Shown: positions 36,236 to 47,475, numbered from the stretch's first letter. The stretch is 64,000 nucleotides of DNA from Okapia johnstoni (GCA_024291935.2 CM044310.1:87276213-87340212); one strand, 5' to 3'. Translations and numbers: made by a program. The notes: a model not told the origin generated them from the letters alone.

Positions 36236-37493
36236 CAAAGCAGTTTTGCTTTGATCAGCATCTGGTGGGCACTTGCGGGAGAGGAATGCTGCTGTGACAT
36301 TCATGTCATCACTTTCATCCATAATTGGCTGAACATTGACCACACAGTTGTAAAAGGTCCCTCAGGCCAGCCTCAGCTCTGCCACCTAGCAATCTGAAGC
36401 CTTCTTAAACCTGTTTGTATTCTGGCCTCATCCTGTCTCTACCTTGGGGTAGAAAACATCACAACGTCCTTCTGAGCAAAGTAGCTTGGGGAGTGCATAT
36501 GGCTTTTCTTTGCCTTAAACTCTTAAACTTAAAGGGGGAGCCTCTCCTTCTAATAGTTGAAGTTGGGTGTCCATCATCCCTTCCTCTGCATCCACTCTGG
36601 GATTTTATAGATTTAATTCAAGTCTCCTTTTCTCCATCTAGAAGAAGCCTCACTTTGAAGCTCTGTCATCTCATCATCCCTTTGATCACTTTAGTCATCA
36701 TTTACTTGCCTGACAAATGTACCCAGGTTTTGAATGCAAATGCCCCTAAGTGCTCTCACTCACCTTTCATCCCAGAGCTTCTGGAACAAGGGAACTCATG
36801 GGCCTGCTCAACATGGGTTTGAGTGAATCCCATGGAGAGGCTGGGAAAATGATATCCTCTTACTAACCCTGCAGGTAAACAGGGAAGATTGGCCCCTGAT
36901 CATTGAATGGACACCCCCAGGCCTGGCAGAATCTCATTCATGCATTCCAGCATTCATTCATACCACAAAAATTTACCAAGTTCCTAAGATGGGCCAGGTT
37001 CTGGGCTGCATACTGCAAATGCTGCAATCCATAACACCAAGCAATCCTTGCCCTCCTTGGATCTCTATTTTAGTAGGGGAGACAGAGACAAATAAATAAG
37101 CACACACATGAATAATTGTAAGTTGTGATCTGTGATATGAAAGATAACTACAGGTACATTAAGGGGAACCCAATTCAGACCCTTAATTGGAGGGAATTGT
37201 GGAGGGAGTGGAGACCCTTAAGTGGAGGGAAATGTGTTCCAGGCAGAGAGAAGAGCACATGCAAAGGCCCTGTGGCTGGAAGAGCTTGACTTTTTTGAAA
37301 AACCCAGAGAAGTCCAGGGCAACTAGCAGCTAGTGACTAAAGAGAAGGAGATACTTCAAGAACTGTGATTCAGATGTATACAGGGTTCAGCAGGTTTCAT
37401 GGTTGAGAGAAATGAGCCAAATGAAAGACAAAAGGGAGCAGTGGAGACTGTGGCAAATTGGTGACCACACACGTGTGTAAAGGAGGCAGTCAC
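36236..37493. other. Unassigned; ancient mammalian repeat-like part
   Basis: 36950-37290 follows a common old mammalian repeat pattern (GTTCCAGGCAGAGAGAAGAG, TGCAAAGGCCCTGTGGCTGG) that I cannot name securely. 36236-36940 shows nothing; a 135-codon frame there lacks motifs. Confidence 0.4.
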
Positions 37494-37635
37494 GGGACTT
37501 CCCTGACAATCCAGTGGTTAAGACTCCAGGCTTCACTGCAGGGGATGTTGGTTCAGTACCTGGTTGGTGAACTAAGATCTCATATGCTGAATGGTGTGGC
37601 AAAAAAAAAATTTGTTTTTAATTAAAAAAATTTTT
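37494..37635 (+). mobile_element. CHR-2 type SINE
   Basis: GGGACTTCCCTGACAATCCA to an A/T-rich tail; GGCAGT repeats near both ends. Confidence 0.88.
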
Positions 37636-38162
37636 TAATAAAAGGCAGTTACTGCTTAGCTCCAGCCAGCCTTGCACATGTGAAAACGAAATCTTGGCCA
37701 GTATTGCCAGAGCTTTGTTTTTTGAAGAGAACTCTCAATTCTAGATTTTTATTTAAAAATCTTTTTTTTAAAAACAAAACATTGAGATCTTCACAACACA
37801 TGTTTGAGGACTGAATTTGTCCTCCCTGGTGCTGCCTCTTGGAGGCCCCGGAGCTGAGTAAATCCACAGTAGAGATTTAAGGAATTGTAGATTTTACCTA
37901 CAATTGTAGAGTTTACCTCACCCTGGGAGGTAAACTGAGGCTCCAAGTCCTCTCCGCTTCCAGTTCTTGCTCCACCCAGTGGTTTCCTGAGGAATGGGCA
38001 GCCTTTTAGTCTGATTTCTTTTTTGCCTTCAGGCAAGTTTTTAACTGGAAGACTCAGTTTCTCTAATTTGCGAATGGTAGGGTTGAGGCCAAGTTTGGTG
38101 GCTCCCTGGGGCTCTAATATGTGGGGTAGTTAAGGTTTGTAAATGACTTTGAAGCTTTCAAG
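37636..38162. other. Unassigned sequence
   Basis: Contains a short imperfect repeat (TTGTAGATTTTACCTACAATTG, split here as TTGTAGATTTTACC and ACAATTGTAGAGTTTACC at 37886-37918). No gene is seen. Confidence 0.4.
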
Positions 38163-38353
38163 AGTAAAGCATCCACCAAAGTTCAGAGGGAGACACCAGT
38201 TTGATCCCTGGGTTAGAAAGATCCCCTGGAGGAGGGCATGGCAACCCACTCCAGTATTCTTGCCTGGAAAATCCCATGGACAGAGGAGCATAGTGGGCTA
38301 CAGTTCATGGGGTCGCAAAAGTATCGTACATGACTTAGCGGCTAAACAACAAA
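38163..38353 (+). mobile_element. Bov-tA SINE, diverged head
   Basis: GAGGGCATGGCAACCCACTC to ACTTAGCGGCTAAACAACA. Confidence 0.85.
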
Positions 38354-39184
38354 GTTCAGAAGGGGGTTGCTCCTTAAAGTGCCACCAAGTTAGATATCAA
38401 CCCTCCCCAGTCTCCAGGGGGTCTTCCCCAGGTAGAAATGCTGTGAGATTCCAGGGGGCCCCAGGTACCTCCCTGTCTTCCCCACCAGCCTATCCTTTCC
38501 TTCCCTCCCTTCTGTTCCCTTTCTGTCTTTGCTCAGAAACCCAGTGGGTCCCTTCTAGGTGCCAGTCACATGGAGTTGCAGTGTTGGCTCTAGAAAGTCA
38601 TCGTTGTGGAACTTGCAGCTTCACAAGGAAAACAGGGAGTCACACATAAGCAATGCTTGTTACAAGATGGAACTTGCAGGGGGTCATAGGAGCCAGTAAT
38701 CCACCCCTAGTTTCAGGAACCCACACCTAACTCCAAAATAGTGATGTTTCAGTTGAAAGCTGAATATTGGAGCAAGGGTTAGCCAGAGTGGGGGAATATT
38801 CCAGGTTGAGGGAGCTTCTAGGATCAGAGGCTGGAGGCAGAGAGGGGTGGGTGTGCTCTAAGTGTTCCTAAACCTGAATTCGGGCCCACACTTCAGGGAC
38901 CTTAGAGCCCAAGGCCTCGTGGTGGTTTGGTGGTTAGGAGGGTACAGGTCCAGCTTACGTGGGTCCTAGGAGCCAGGGCAATTTTTTTTTTTTTACATTG
39001 AGAATAATAAGGTAATGGGAAGTTGATAAGTTTCAACCCAAAAAGAAATGTTAGGATTTGCTTGCATTATTCTGGACTCAATGGTTGCTCCTTAGAGGAA
39101 AGCCTGGCCAACGAATACATCTTCTGTGATCTCCAAATGCCCTTTCTGCATCCTTTCTTTATCTCAAGACACCAATATTTCACC
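38354..39184. other. Unassigned sequence
   Basis: T-run near 38982-38993; no gene or named repeat. Confidence 0.4.
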
Positions 39185-39305
39185 TGCAAAGTAGGTGCTA
39201 TTGTGGATCCATATTGTGATGAAACACTGGCTCAGAGAGGTCATCTGCCAAGGTCATCCAGCCAGGGAGGGACAGAGCAAGGATTTGAGCCCTGGTGTAT
39301 CTGTT
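39185..39305 (-). mobile_element. MIR SINE
   Basis: GATGAAACACTGGCTCAGAG and GATTTGAGCCCTGG in reversed MIR order. Confidence 0.7.
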
Positions 39306-39882
39306 TGGAAGCTTGGGCTTTGTCCACCTTGCCTGCATGGTCAGAATAACGATGGGTACTTGGAAATACCATCCTCAGCCACGTTTTCAGGTAGAAAAAG
39401 CCCTGGTCTGTGGAGCTCTCCTTCCAAGTGTTGGAGAGAAAAGAAACCTGCCTCTAAAATTAACATCAACACAGAGCTAGGTCACGGGGGAGTTTGAGGA
39501 GCAGAAGCTCTGTTCACATACTGAGGAGGCAAAGATGCCAGGGGCTAATTAATGAGGACCTGGCCTCCAGGGATCTTAAGATGCCAGCTTTTGTTCAAGT
39601 CTTTTCTCTTCCAGAGAATACTGAGCTGGTTCCTGGAATTGGTGCAGCACAGAAGGGCCATTCAAGGCTTCCTTTGAATGAAGTGTTCTGTTCCCAGCAC
39701 ACAGCTTTTTAAAGACATGGGGAGAAAATAGAAACCCAGAGGACTAAGAAGTTCTGTTCCTCAGGGTGGGTAGGCAGGAGTGCTGCAAAGTTCAAGGACA
39801 GGCCTACAGTGGGACAGGCCCCTGCGGTCTGCTGCTGGGGGAGCTGGGGGCTGCCCTGGGCCTGGGCTGAGTCACCTTCCTG
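39306..39882. other. Unassigned sequence
   Basis: No gene or named repeat is recognised. Confidence 0.4.
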
Positions 39883-40279
39883 CTCGTTGTTCAGTTGCTG
39901 GGTCGTGTGCGACTCTTTGAGACCCCATGGACTGCAGCACACTAGGCTTTCCTGTCCTTCACTATCTCCCTAAGTTTCTCAAACTCATGTCGGTGATGAC
40001 ATCCAACCATCTCATTCTCTGTCATCCCTTTCTCGTCCTGCCCTCAATCTTTCCCAGCATCGGGATCTTTTCCAGTGAGTCAACTCTTCGCATCAGGTGG
40101 CCAAAATATTGGAACTTCAATTTCAGCATTAGTCCTTCCAGTGATTATTCAGGGTTAAATTCCTTTAGGATTGACTGATTTGATCTCCTTGCAGTCCAAG
40201 GGACTCTCAGGAGTCTTCTCCAGCACCACAATTTGAAAGCATCAATTCTTCAGCACTCAGCCTTCTTTATGGTCTAACT
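39883..40279 (-). mobile_element. BovB LINE 3' end
   Basis: CTCGTTGTTCAGTTGCTGGG to TCAGCCTTCTTTATGGTC; older looking than the copy at 34.5 kb. Confidence 0.9.
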
Positions 40280-40559
40280 ATCATAAATTATCGCCCTTAA
40301 TTTACAGCTAGAAAATCCAAAATGAGACTTGAGTCATTGGGCATGGTTGTGATCCGGATGTACCAGGAGATATGGACCCTGTTCTTTTCAGTCGTCAGAG
40401 CGCTCCAAAGAGGGCTCAGCCTGAGATGGACACCGTGGGTTTCCCTGTGGTAGAGCTGGGTCTGTGGTAGAAAATTTAGACCATCCGTGTATGTGCAGGG
40501 AGAGATGATAGAAAAAAATAATAGAAATGGCTCTTAGAGCCAAATGATAAGATACTCAT

Positions 40560-40740
40560 CTACACTTCTAATAGAAATGCAAATTCAAGCTACAACTAGG
40601 TATCATTTTTATAAAATGTATCTGATTGACAGGGATCTCAAAATGTGAAGTATGCTGTGTGGGCGGGCTGTGGGGAAACAGACGAGCTCAGTCATAGACG
40701 GTGATGTCCAAACTGCAGGATAACCACTATAGCTCCTCAA
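40560..40740 (+). mobile_element. L1 LINE fragment
   Basis: CTAATAGAAATGCAAATTCA and AACTAGGTATCATTTTTATA are sense-strand L1 ORF2 blocks. Confidence 0.6.
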
Positions 40741-40759
40741 ATTCAAAAGGTGCGTGTGT

Positions 40760-41004
40760 GTCTAGGTGCTTGGGAATACATCAGTGAACAAAACTGGTGA
40801 CTATTCCAGCGCTCATGGAATTTATGTCCTTAGAGAAAAGCAGGAGGGAGAAAAATAAACATACTCAAGCAATCGATCATATAGTTTGTTAGGAGGTAAT
40901 AACTGCCATAGAGTAAAGGACAAGTAGGGAAGCGTTAAGAGGGGTCAGAAGTTGCCAGGGGCAGGGGACACGTGGAGTGTACAGTCGGGCAGTCAGGGTA
41001 GGCT
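40760..41004 (+). repeat. Ancient mammalian repeat, family unassigned
   Basis: GCTTGGGAATACATCAGTGAACAA and the following blocks match a common old repeat layout (gene name not secure). Confidence 0.4.
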
Positions 41005-41145
41005 CCTTAGAGAAGGGCCTGCAACAGTCCTGTGAAGTTGTCCCCATTTCACAGATGGTGCAGCTGAGGCAGAGGTGAGTTTCGTGACTGGCCTGGAGTC
41101 ACACGGCCAAGAAAGGAAAGGCAGGAATTCTGACCCAGGCTGAAT
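41005..41145 (-). mobile_element. MIR SINE
   Basis: CCCCATTTCACAGATGGTGC and GTCACACGGCCAAGAAAGG. Confidence 0.75.
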
Positions 41146-41169
41146 GACTTGAATCGGTGCGTTTCATCA

Positions 41170-41290
41170 CTTCATTATGTAAGAGCTGTAAGGAACCTGG
41201 AGATGGGGAAACTGAGGCCCAGAGAAATAAAAGGGACTTGCTCAAAGTCCTGAGCAAGAGGAAGAGTGCTGTAGTGAATCCTGTGCTCAC
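41170..41290 (-). mobile_element. MIR SINE
   Basis: GATGGGGAAACTGAGGCCCA and AAAGGGACTTGCTCAAAGTC; same strand as the neighbouring MIR. Confidence 0.7.
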
Positions 41291-42156
41291 CAGGGAGACA
41301 GGTGCTCTAGCATGGGGTTCCCAGAGGGAGAGGCTTAAGATGACATATGGAAAAGCATTGTTATTTTAGTTATTTTAATTGACTTGAATGCATATTAGAA
41401 AGAAATGCAACTAACACATGGCATTTATAATTGCACAAGGTTTGTGCTTAGGATGAATCATTTTTAACTGAATCAATGTAATGAAAAGACTGGGTAAATT
41501 ATAACACAGGCGGAATGCAGTTATGGCAAAATTTCAGGCGAGTATTCACAGAAGACTGACGTTTGGGCAACTCTGCTGTCGATTGTGGGCACCTCTGGGG
41601 CCAGGGAAGGAAATTTTTGGAATGGCCTGGAAGCTCAGCCTCTGGCTCAAGGATCCTCTGCCCAGGAATCTCTACCGTGCTCCTGCATTGTCATCACTGA
41701 AGCCTCCCCGCAGACTGTCCCTGCCTGCACCTGTGGGAACCAGCCCATTTTTATGGGCGATGTCATCTTCAAAGTGCTTTTGGCTTATTAGTTGGTTACG
41801 ATTCACACCAAGCTGACTCAAGATCCCACAGCCTGACAGAGGAGAGCTGATGTCACTGGCATGGGGAGCACTTTGCCAGGCCAGTAGCCGGGCCCCACCC
41901 TGGAGACCAGCCTGGAAGCGGATCCCGGCTTCACCCCTTTAAAGCATCTCTGGGAGCATCAGTCTTTCTCATCTATGAAGTGCGGGTGATAATATGGTTG
42001 TTGGGAGCAGTTCACATGTCAAGTGGCTGGTGTGGGATGGCTGCTCCAAAAGCATCGCTTCCCTTCATATGCAGATGCTACTTCCTCCTCGGGGCATTTT
42101 GGGGTTTCTTGTCTTTCCTCCCTACCTTCCAGAACATTCCATATATTCCTCTCTCC
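41291..42156. other. Unassigned unique sequence with an AT-rich part
   Basis: 41365-41530 is AT-rich and not recognised as a repeat. A 97-codon plus frame at 41523-41816 lacks motifs. Confidence 0.4.
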
Positions 42157-42434
42157 TCTTTTTTTTTTTTTTTCTTCTGTTTGGCTATACTGGGTCTTTG
42201 TGGCTGCACACGGGCTTTCTCTAGTTGTGGTGAGTGGGGGCTCCTCTCTAGTTACGCTGTGCGGGCTTCTCATTGCGGTGGGTTCTCGTGGCCTCCAGGT
42301 ACTCGGGCCGCAGCAGTTGTGACACATGGGCTTAGTTGCTCCGCAGCATGTGGAATCTTCCCAGACCAGGGATCGAACCCGTGTCCCCTGCATTGGAGGC
42401 GGATTCTCAACCACTGGACCACGAAGGAAGTCCT
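42157..42434 (-). mobile_element. CHR-1 type SINE
   Basis: T-run, then GGCTATACTGGGTC, ending ACCACTGGACCACGAAGGAA. Confidence 0.9.
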
Positions 42435-42607
42435 GTTCTTTTTTTAACATGATCAGTTCTGTTTTGCAGGAGGGCGAACTGTGTGCCTGTTGCGGTTGTT
42501 AACACGAGCTTGGGGCTTTTGTCAAAGGCATCCTTCTGTCTCTGGGGAGAAACCTCAGGTCCTGGTGTGCAATTCCTTAAATGTCTGTGTGCGTGAGAGG
42601 CAGCAGG

Positions 42608-42868
42608 GCTGTGGTGGTGTAGTGAACACGAACGGGGGTCCTAGAGCCCCGCTCCGTGGGCGCAGTCCTTTTTCTGTCATTCGTTAGGTCTGTAATCTTA
42701 GGCAAGTCACTTACCACTTCATGCCTGGGAATCCTGACCTGCAAAATGGAAATAATTGATAATAGCACCTACATCATAAGGTTGTTGTGAGGATTAAATA
42801 TGTTAATGTCTGTAAGACACAAACTGCCACCTGGTAGGAGTTTTATAGGTGTTGGCTGTGATTATACC
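42608..42868 (+). mobile_element. MIR SINE, nearly full length
   Basis: AGGCAAGTCACTTACCACTT, CTGCAAAATGGAAATAATTG and GTTGTTGTGAGGATTAAATA. Confidence 0.8.
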
Positions 42869-42906
42869 AACATTTTTCAAAGGACCTTTTCCCTGATGTG
42901 GCCTCT

Positions 42907-43036
42907 ATAAATTTTTGTTTTCTGTTTTGGCTGTGCTATGTGGTATGTGGGACCTTAGATCCCCAACCAGGGATTGACCACGGGCCCTTGGCAGTGAAAG
43001 CGTGGAGTCCTAACCATTGGACAACCAGGGAATTCC
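42907..43036 (-). mobile_element. CHR-2 type SINE
   Basis: GTTTTGGCTGTGCTATGTGG to CAACCAGGGAATTCCCC; flanks ATAAATTTTTGTT and ATAAATATTTGTT. Confidence 0.9.
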
Positions 43037-43495
43037 CCATAAATATTTGTTGAACTGAACCAAAAAAACTATATCCTCACTTCTTATTATATACTTGGCA
43101 GATTTCTGAAATTCTCTCATTTCTAATTCACTCTCTAGAGTGAAGACATTGTACCTTTGTAAAATGCAAATATCATCATCTTCAAATGTTACTTAGACAC
43201 TTTCGGTGTAAAAAGCTTTGTACAAGAATACCCTCTGTGGCCTTAAAAGGAAAATAAAGGTGCTTTCCAAAGCATATTGTTAAGTGCAAAAGGCAAAATA
43301 TAAAACCCTGTGTCTAGTATGCTGCCAGTTATGGAGGAAACAAAAGCTAGGGAGAAGGGTATATGTAGGAGGAGAGGGCTTACCTGTGCAGTCGCAGACT
43401 GTTTTCAGGAGACCTAGGAAATTGGTCTGGGGGTCTTCAGGGGAGGGATCTTGGCGGCAAGGGTTGGGGTGATAGGAAGACTTCCTTTTCATTGT
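43037..43495. other. Unassigned; possible old L1 part
   Basis: AGCATATTGTTAAGTGCAAA is L1-like but short. No gene is supported. Confidence 0.35.
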
Positions 43496-43572
43496 ATTGG
43501 GTTAGCCAGAAAGTTTGTTAGGGTTTTCCATATCATCTTATGGAAAAACTGGGAAAAACTTTCTGCTAACCA
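43496..43572. mobile_element. Mariner-type MITE
   Basis: Inverted ends TTGGGTTAGCCAGAAAGTTT and AACTTTCTGCTAACCAA surround a TTATGGAAAAAC centre, the form of ruminant mariner miniatures. Confidence 0.75.
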
Positions 43573-43618
43573 AATATAACTCTTTTATGTGTATGCGTGT
43601 GTGTGTACACATATATAT

Positions 43619-43945
43619 GGGCTTCCCTGGTAGCTCAGCTGGTAAAGAACCTGCCTACAATTCAGGAGACCCCTGTTCAATTCCTGGGTCAGGACAATCC
43701 CCTGGAGAAGGGATCAGCTACCCACTCCAGTATTCTTGGGCTTCCCTGGTGGCTCAGATGGTAAAGAATCCACCTGCAATGTGGGAGACCTGGGTTCGAT
43801 CCCTGGGTTGGGAAGATCCCCTGGAAAATGGCATGGAAACCCACTCCAGTATTCTTGTCTGGAGAATCCCCACGGACAGAGGAGCCTGGCGGGCTACAGT
43901 CCATGGTGTCACAAAGAGTTGGACACGACTGAGCGACTATGTACA
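43619..43945 (+). mobile_element. Head-to-tail Bov-tA SINE dimer (Bov-tA3-like)
   Basis: The first copy (43619-43737) is cut at CCAGTATTCTT, and a full second copy follows directly. ACATATATATG flanks the pair as one unit, so it inserted as a dimer. Confidence 0.88.
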
Positions 43946-44337
43946 GCACATACATATATATGTATTTTTTTATCATGGTAAAATATAAATGTTATAATTT
44001 TTAGCATATAATTCAGTATCATTAAGCACATTTACAATGTTATGTAATTGTCACCACTATTTAAGAATTTTTTCATCATCCCAAAGAGAAACTATACCCA
44101 TTAAATACTAACTCTCTATTCTTTCCTCCCCTCCAGCCCCTGGTAACCTTTATTCCACTTTCTCTCTTTAGGAATTTTTCTGTTTTAGTACCTTATGTAA
44201 GTGGAATCATATATACTTGTCCTTTTCTGTCCGGCTTATTTCACTTAGCATAATGTCTTCAAGGTTCATCCATGCTGTACAATAGCATGTTTTGGTACTT
44301 TACTCTTTTATATGGCTGGATAATGTTCAATCATATA

Positions 44338-44484
44338 TTTTTTAAAAAAACAAGCTTTATTTATTTTTTAAAATTTTGGCCACACCCTACAGCATGTGGA
44401 ATAATAGTTCCCCAGCCAGAGATTGAACCCATACCCCCACATTGGAAGGCAGAGTCTTAATCACTGGACCTCCCGAGAATTCCT
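44338..44484 (-). mobile_element. CHR-2 type SINE
   Basis: Flanks GTTCAATCATATATT and GTTCAGTCATATATT form a 15-bp target duplication with one mismatch. Confidence 0.9.
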
Positions 44485-44833
44485 TGTTCAGTCATATATT
44501 ATCAGTGATAGCCATATATGTCACATCTTAGTTACCCATTCATCTATGGGCAGATGGTTTGTTGCCAATTTTGGCTATTGTGAATAATGCTGCTTGAACA
44601 TTCATATGTAAGTATCTGTTTAAGTACTACCTGTTTTCAAACCTTTTGGACCTATACCTAGAGGTGGAATTGCTGGGTCATATGATAATCCTATGCTTAA
44701 GTTTTTGAAGAATCATCTCACTGTTTTCCCCAGTGGCTACATCATCCTACATTCCTATCAGCAGTGCACAAGGATTCCAATCTCCCCAGCTCCTTCTGCA
44801 TATGCTTTGACAGCTTTTAATGTGATATGCTGT

Positions 44834-45180
44834 TGGAGAAGACTTGAGAGTCCCTTCAACTGCAAGGAGATCAAACCAGTCAATCCTAAAGGAAATTACT
44901 CCTAAATATTTATTGGAAGGACTGATGCTGAAGCTGAAACTCCAATACTTTGGCCACCTGATGCAAGGAACTGACTCCTTGGAAAAGACCCTGATGCTGG
45001 GAAAGATTGAAGGCAGGAGGAGAAGGGGATGACAGAGGATGAGATGGTTGGATGGCATCACCGACATGATGGACACGAGTTTGAGCAAGCTCTGGGAGTT
45101 GGTGATGGACAGGGAAGCCTGGTGTGCTGCAGTCCATGGGGTCACAGAGTCAGACACGACTGAGCAACTGAACCAAACTG
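44834..45180 (+). mobile_element. BovB LINE 3' end with perfect 15-bp target-site duplication
   Basis: GGAGAAGACTTGAGAGTCCC to GAACCAAACTG; AATGTGATATGCTGT lies at 44819-44833 and 45181-45195. A 62-codon frame holds [13 protein letters not shown]. Confidence 0.93.
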
Positions 45181-45515
45181 AATGTGATATGCTGTCAAAT
45201 TGTTACCTTTTCATATCTCAAATTAACATTTTAAAAAGACATTGTGCTAAAGAGGTTAGGATGCGTGAGTCAAAGGGCGCAACAACAACAGTAAGACAAA
45301 AAACAGCCCTGATGTTCAGAAGGAGTGCATGTCATGACTCAGAATCCAGAATCTCTTGCATTTAGTTGGCCACATTGCCACACCCCTCTTTGGGATTTTG
45401 TTTCCTCAGGGGTCAGATAAGAGAGTTGGATTCGGTGCTCCTGAGTCCCCTTCCTGCTCTTTCAGCTGAGAATCCCACGTCGGTTCCCAGGAAAAGTATG
45501 GACAATGCTGCCCCT

Positions 45516-45806
45516 AGGTTGGCCCAAAAATTTGTTTGGGTTTTTCCATAAGTGTAGTCACTCAGTCATGTCTGATTCTTTGCAACCCCATAGACTGTAG
45601 CCCATCAGGCTCCTCTGTCCATTGGGATTTCCCAGGCAAGAATACTGGAATGGGTGGCCATTTCCTCCTCCAGGGGATCTTCCCAACCCAGGGATCAAAC
45701 TTGGGTCTCCTGCACTGCAAGCAGATTCTTTACTGAGCCACCAGGGAGTGACTTTTCCATCAGATGCTATATTAAAATCCAAATGACCTCTTTGGCCAAT
45801 CCAGTA
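45516..45806. mobile_element. Mariner-type MITE split by a Bov-tA SINE
   Basis: Left half TTGGCCCAAAAATTTGTTTG (from 45519) and right half CTCTTTGGCCAATCCA are mariner ends. TTTTCCATAAG and TTTTCCATCAG flank the SINE. Confidence 0.75.
45552..45750 (-). mobile_element. Bov-tA SINE
   Basis: GTCACTCAGTCATGTCTGAT to TACTGAGCCACCAGGGAG. Confidence 0.9.
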
Positions 45807-46368
45807 GGTTCCTCCCTGTGTATCTCCCATCGCCCTTGCCCGCTGGCTCCTATTGGCTGAGGCATTGTAGGAGGCTGGAGGATGGGAGGAAAAAGCAAGG
45901 GGGTCTTTATTGCTTGGCTCCCTCCTTGCATTGCCACCTCAGTGAATACAGCTCCTGTCAGGCTCACCCTCACTGGGCATCTGAGACATGGCTTCCTTTC
46001 CTTGTGTCTTTAGGCCTAGAGGTGGTTTATTCCTTCCATAGGGCCGCCATAATGAAGTACCACAACCTGAAGGACTTGAACAACAGAAACGTATTGTCTC
46101 ATAGTTCTGGAGGCTATAAGTCTGGGAGTGAGGTGTCAGCAGGATTGATTCCTTCTGAAGTCTGAGAGAGGGAATTTGCTCCATGTCTCTCTTCTAGTTC
46201 CTGATGGTTTGCTGGCCATTTTTGGTGTACCTTGGCTTGTTGAAGCATCACCCTGATCTCTGCCTTCATCTTCACATGGCGTTCTCTCTGTGCATGTCTG
46301 TGTCCAAATATTCCCCAGTTATAAGGACCCTAGCCATATTGGATTATGATGTCCTAATGACCTCTTCT

Positions 46369-46896
46369 CTGCTTCCCTGGTGGCTCAGTGGCAAAGAACC
46401 CACCTGCCAGTGAAGGAGACACGGGTTCGATCCTGGGTCGGGAAGATCCCCTGGAGAAGGACATGGTGACCCACTCCAATATTCTTATATGCATATATAT
46501 ACATATATATAATTTTATTTATTTATTTATTTATTTATGGCTACACTGGGTGTTCACTGCTATGTGAGCTTTCCCTAGTTGTGGTGCGTGGGGGCTTCTC
46601 TGTAGTTGTGGTGCGTGGGCTTCTCATTGCAGTGGTTCCTGTTGTTACAGCTCACAGGCTCAGTAGTTGTGGCACACAGGCTTGGTTGTTCTGAGGCATG
46701 TGGGATCTTCCTAGACCAGGGATCGAACCCACATCCCCTGCATTGGCAGGCAGAGTCTTAACCACTGGACCACCAGGGAAGTCCCCACTCCAGTATTCTT
46801 GTCTAGGAAATCTCATGGACAGAGGAGCCTTGTGGGCTACAGTCATTGGAGTCTCAAAAGAGTCGGACACGACTTAGAGACTAAACAACAACAACC
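46369..46896 (+). mobile_element. Bov-tA SINE split by a CHR-1 SINE
   Basis: The head is 46369-46486 and the tail 46786-46896 (ending AGACTAAACAACAACAACC). Confidence 0.9.
46487..46785 (-). mobile_element. CHR-1 type SINE inside a Bov-tA SINE
   Basis: AT-rich left end with repeated TTTA, then TGGCTACACTGGGTG, ending ACCACCAGGGAAGTCC. CACTCCAATATTCTT and CACTCCAGTATTCTT flank it. Confidence 0.9.
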
Positions 46897-47018
46897 TCTT
46901 TTAACTTGATTATTTATGTAAAGACCCCGATTTCAAATAAGGTCACATTCTGAGAAATCCATCACACCCTTTTTTTTTTTTTTTGGAAGTTGGGGGGGAT
47001 ACAGTTCAGCTCATAACA

Positions 47019-47354
47019 GGTGCCTCCTTTTCCCATGTTGGTTTCCCAAGTCCTGTCCTTACCTTCACTCAGCCCATTGAGCATGTCTTCTCTGTCTTGC
47101 AGAAACCCATGAAGCTTGAGCACTCTGGCCATTTGCTTTTGTCTTTCAAAAAATAGCTCTGATCTTTGTCTCATGGTGTCGCTGTTGGAGAATTTCACAG
47201 CAGACTGGCACCCCTGTTCTCTGTGTGGTACTATTGTCATCGCCTCTGCTTTCTCCCTGGGAGCTTGAGGCAGGTGGAGGGTAAGGATGTCTCTGTGTGT
47301 AGGAGGGGAGGGCTCATAATACATTATATCTGCTTTAAAGCTCTGTTCCTCAAG
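47019..47354. other. Unassigned sequence
   Basis: No gene or named repeat is recognised. Confidence 0.4.
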
Positions 47355-47475
47355 GGACTTCCCTGGTGGTCCAGCAGTTAAGACTTCACCTTCTGATGCA
47401 GAGGGTGTGAGTTTGATCCCGGGTTGGGGAGCTAGGATACCACATGCCTCCTGGCTAAGAAAAAAACAACACGAG
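47355..47475 (+). mobile_element. CHR-2 type SINE
   Basis: GGGACTTCCCTGGTGGTCCA to a degraded A-rich tail. Confidence 0.88.

Larger units (their letters stand above)
43985..45250 (-). mobile_element. L1 LINE fragment hosting CHR-2 and BovB insertions
   Basis: Reversed L1 (GGTAACCTTTATTCCACTTT, AAGGTTCATCCATGCTGTAC, GTGGAATTGCTGGGTCATAT) continues across two insertions. Confidence 0.8.
46025..47018 (-). mobile_element. Ancient MaLR-type (MLT1-like) LTR split by nested SINEs
   Basis: CATAGGGCCGCCATAATGAA, CTCATAGTTCTGGAGGCTAT, ATAAGGTCACATTCTGAG and CAGTTCAGCTCATAACAG are the reversed order of the same LTR type as the copy at 55.0 kb. Confidence 0.6.

Noticed and set aside
38143..38649. 168-codon plus-strand open frame
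   Set aside because: The first half is a Bov-tA SINE and the rest shows no protein features.
41980..42447. 155-codon plus-strand open frame
   Set aside because: Half of it is a reversed CHR-1 SINE including its T-run; no domain.
43738..43810. tRNA-like A and B boxes, as possible tRNA genes
   Set aside because: These belong to the heads of Bov-tA and CHR SINEs; no cloverleaf with acceptor stem is present.
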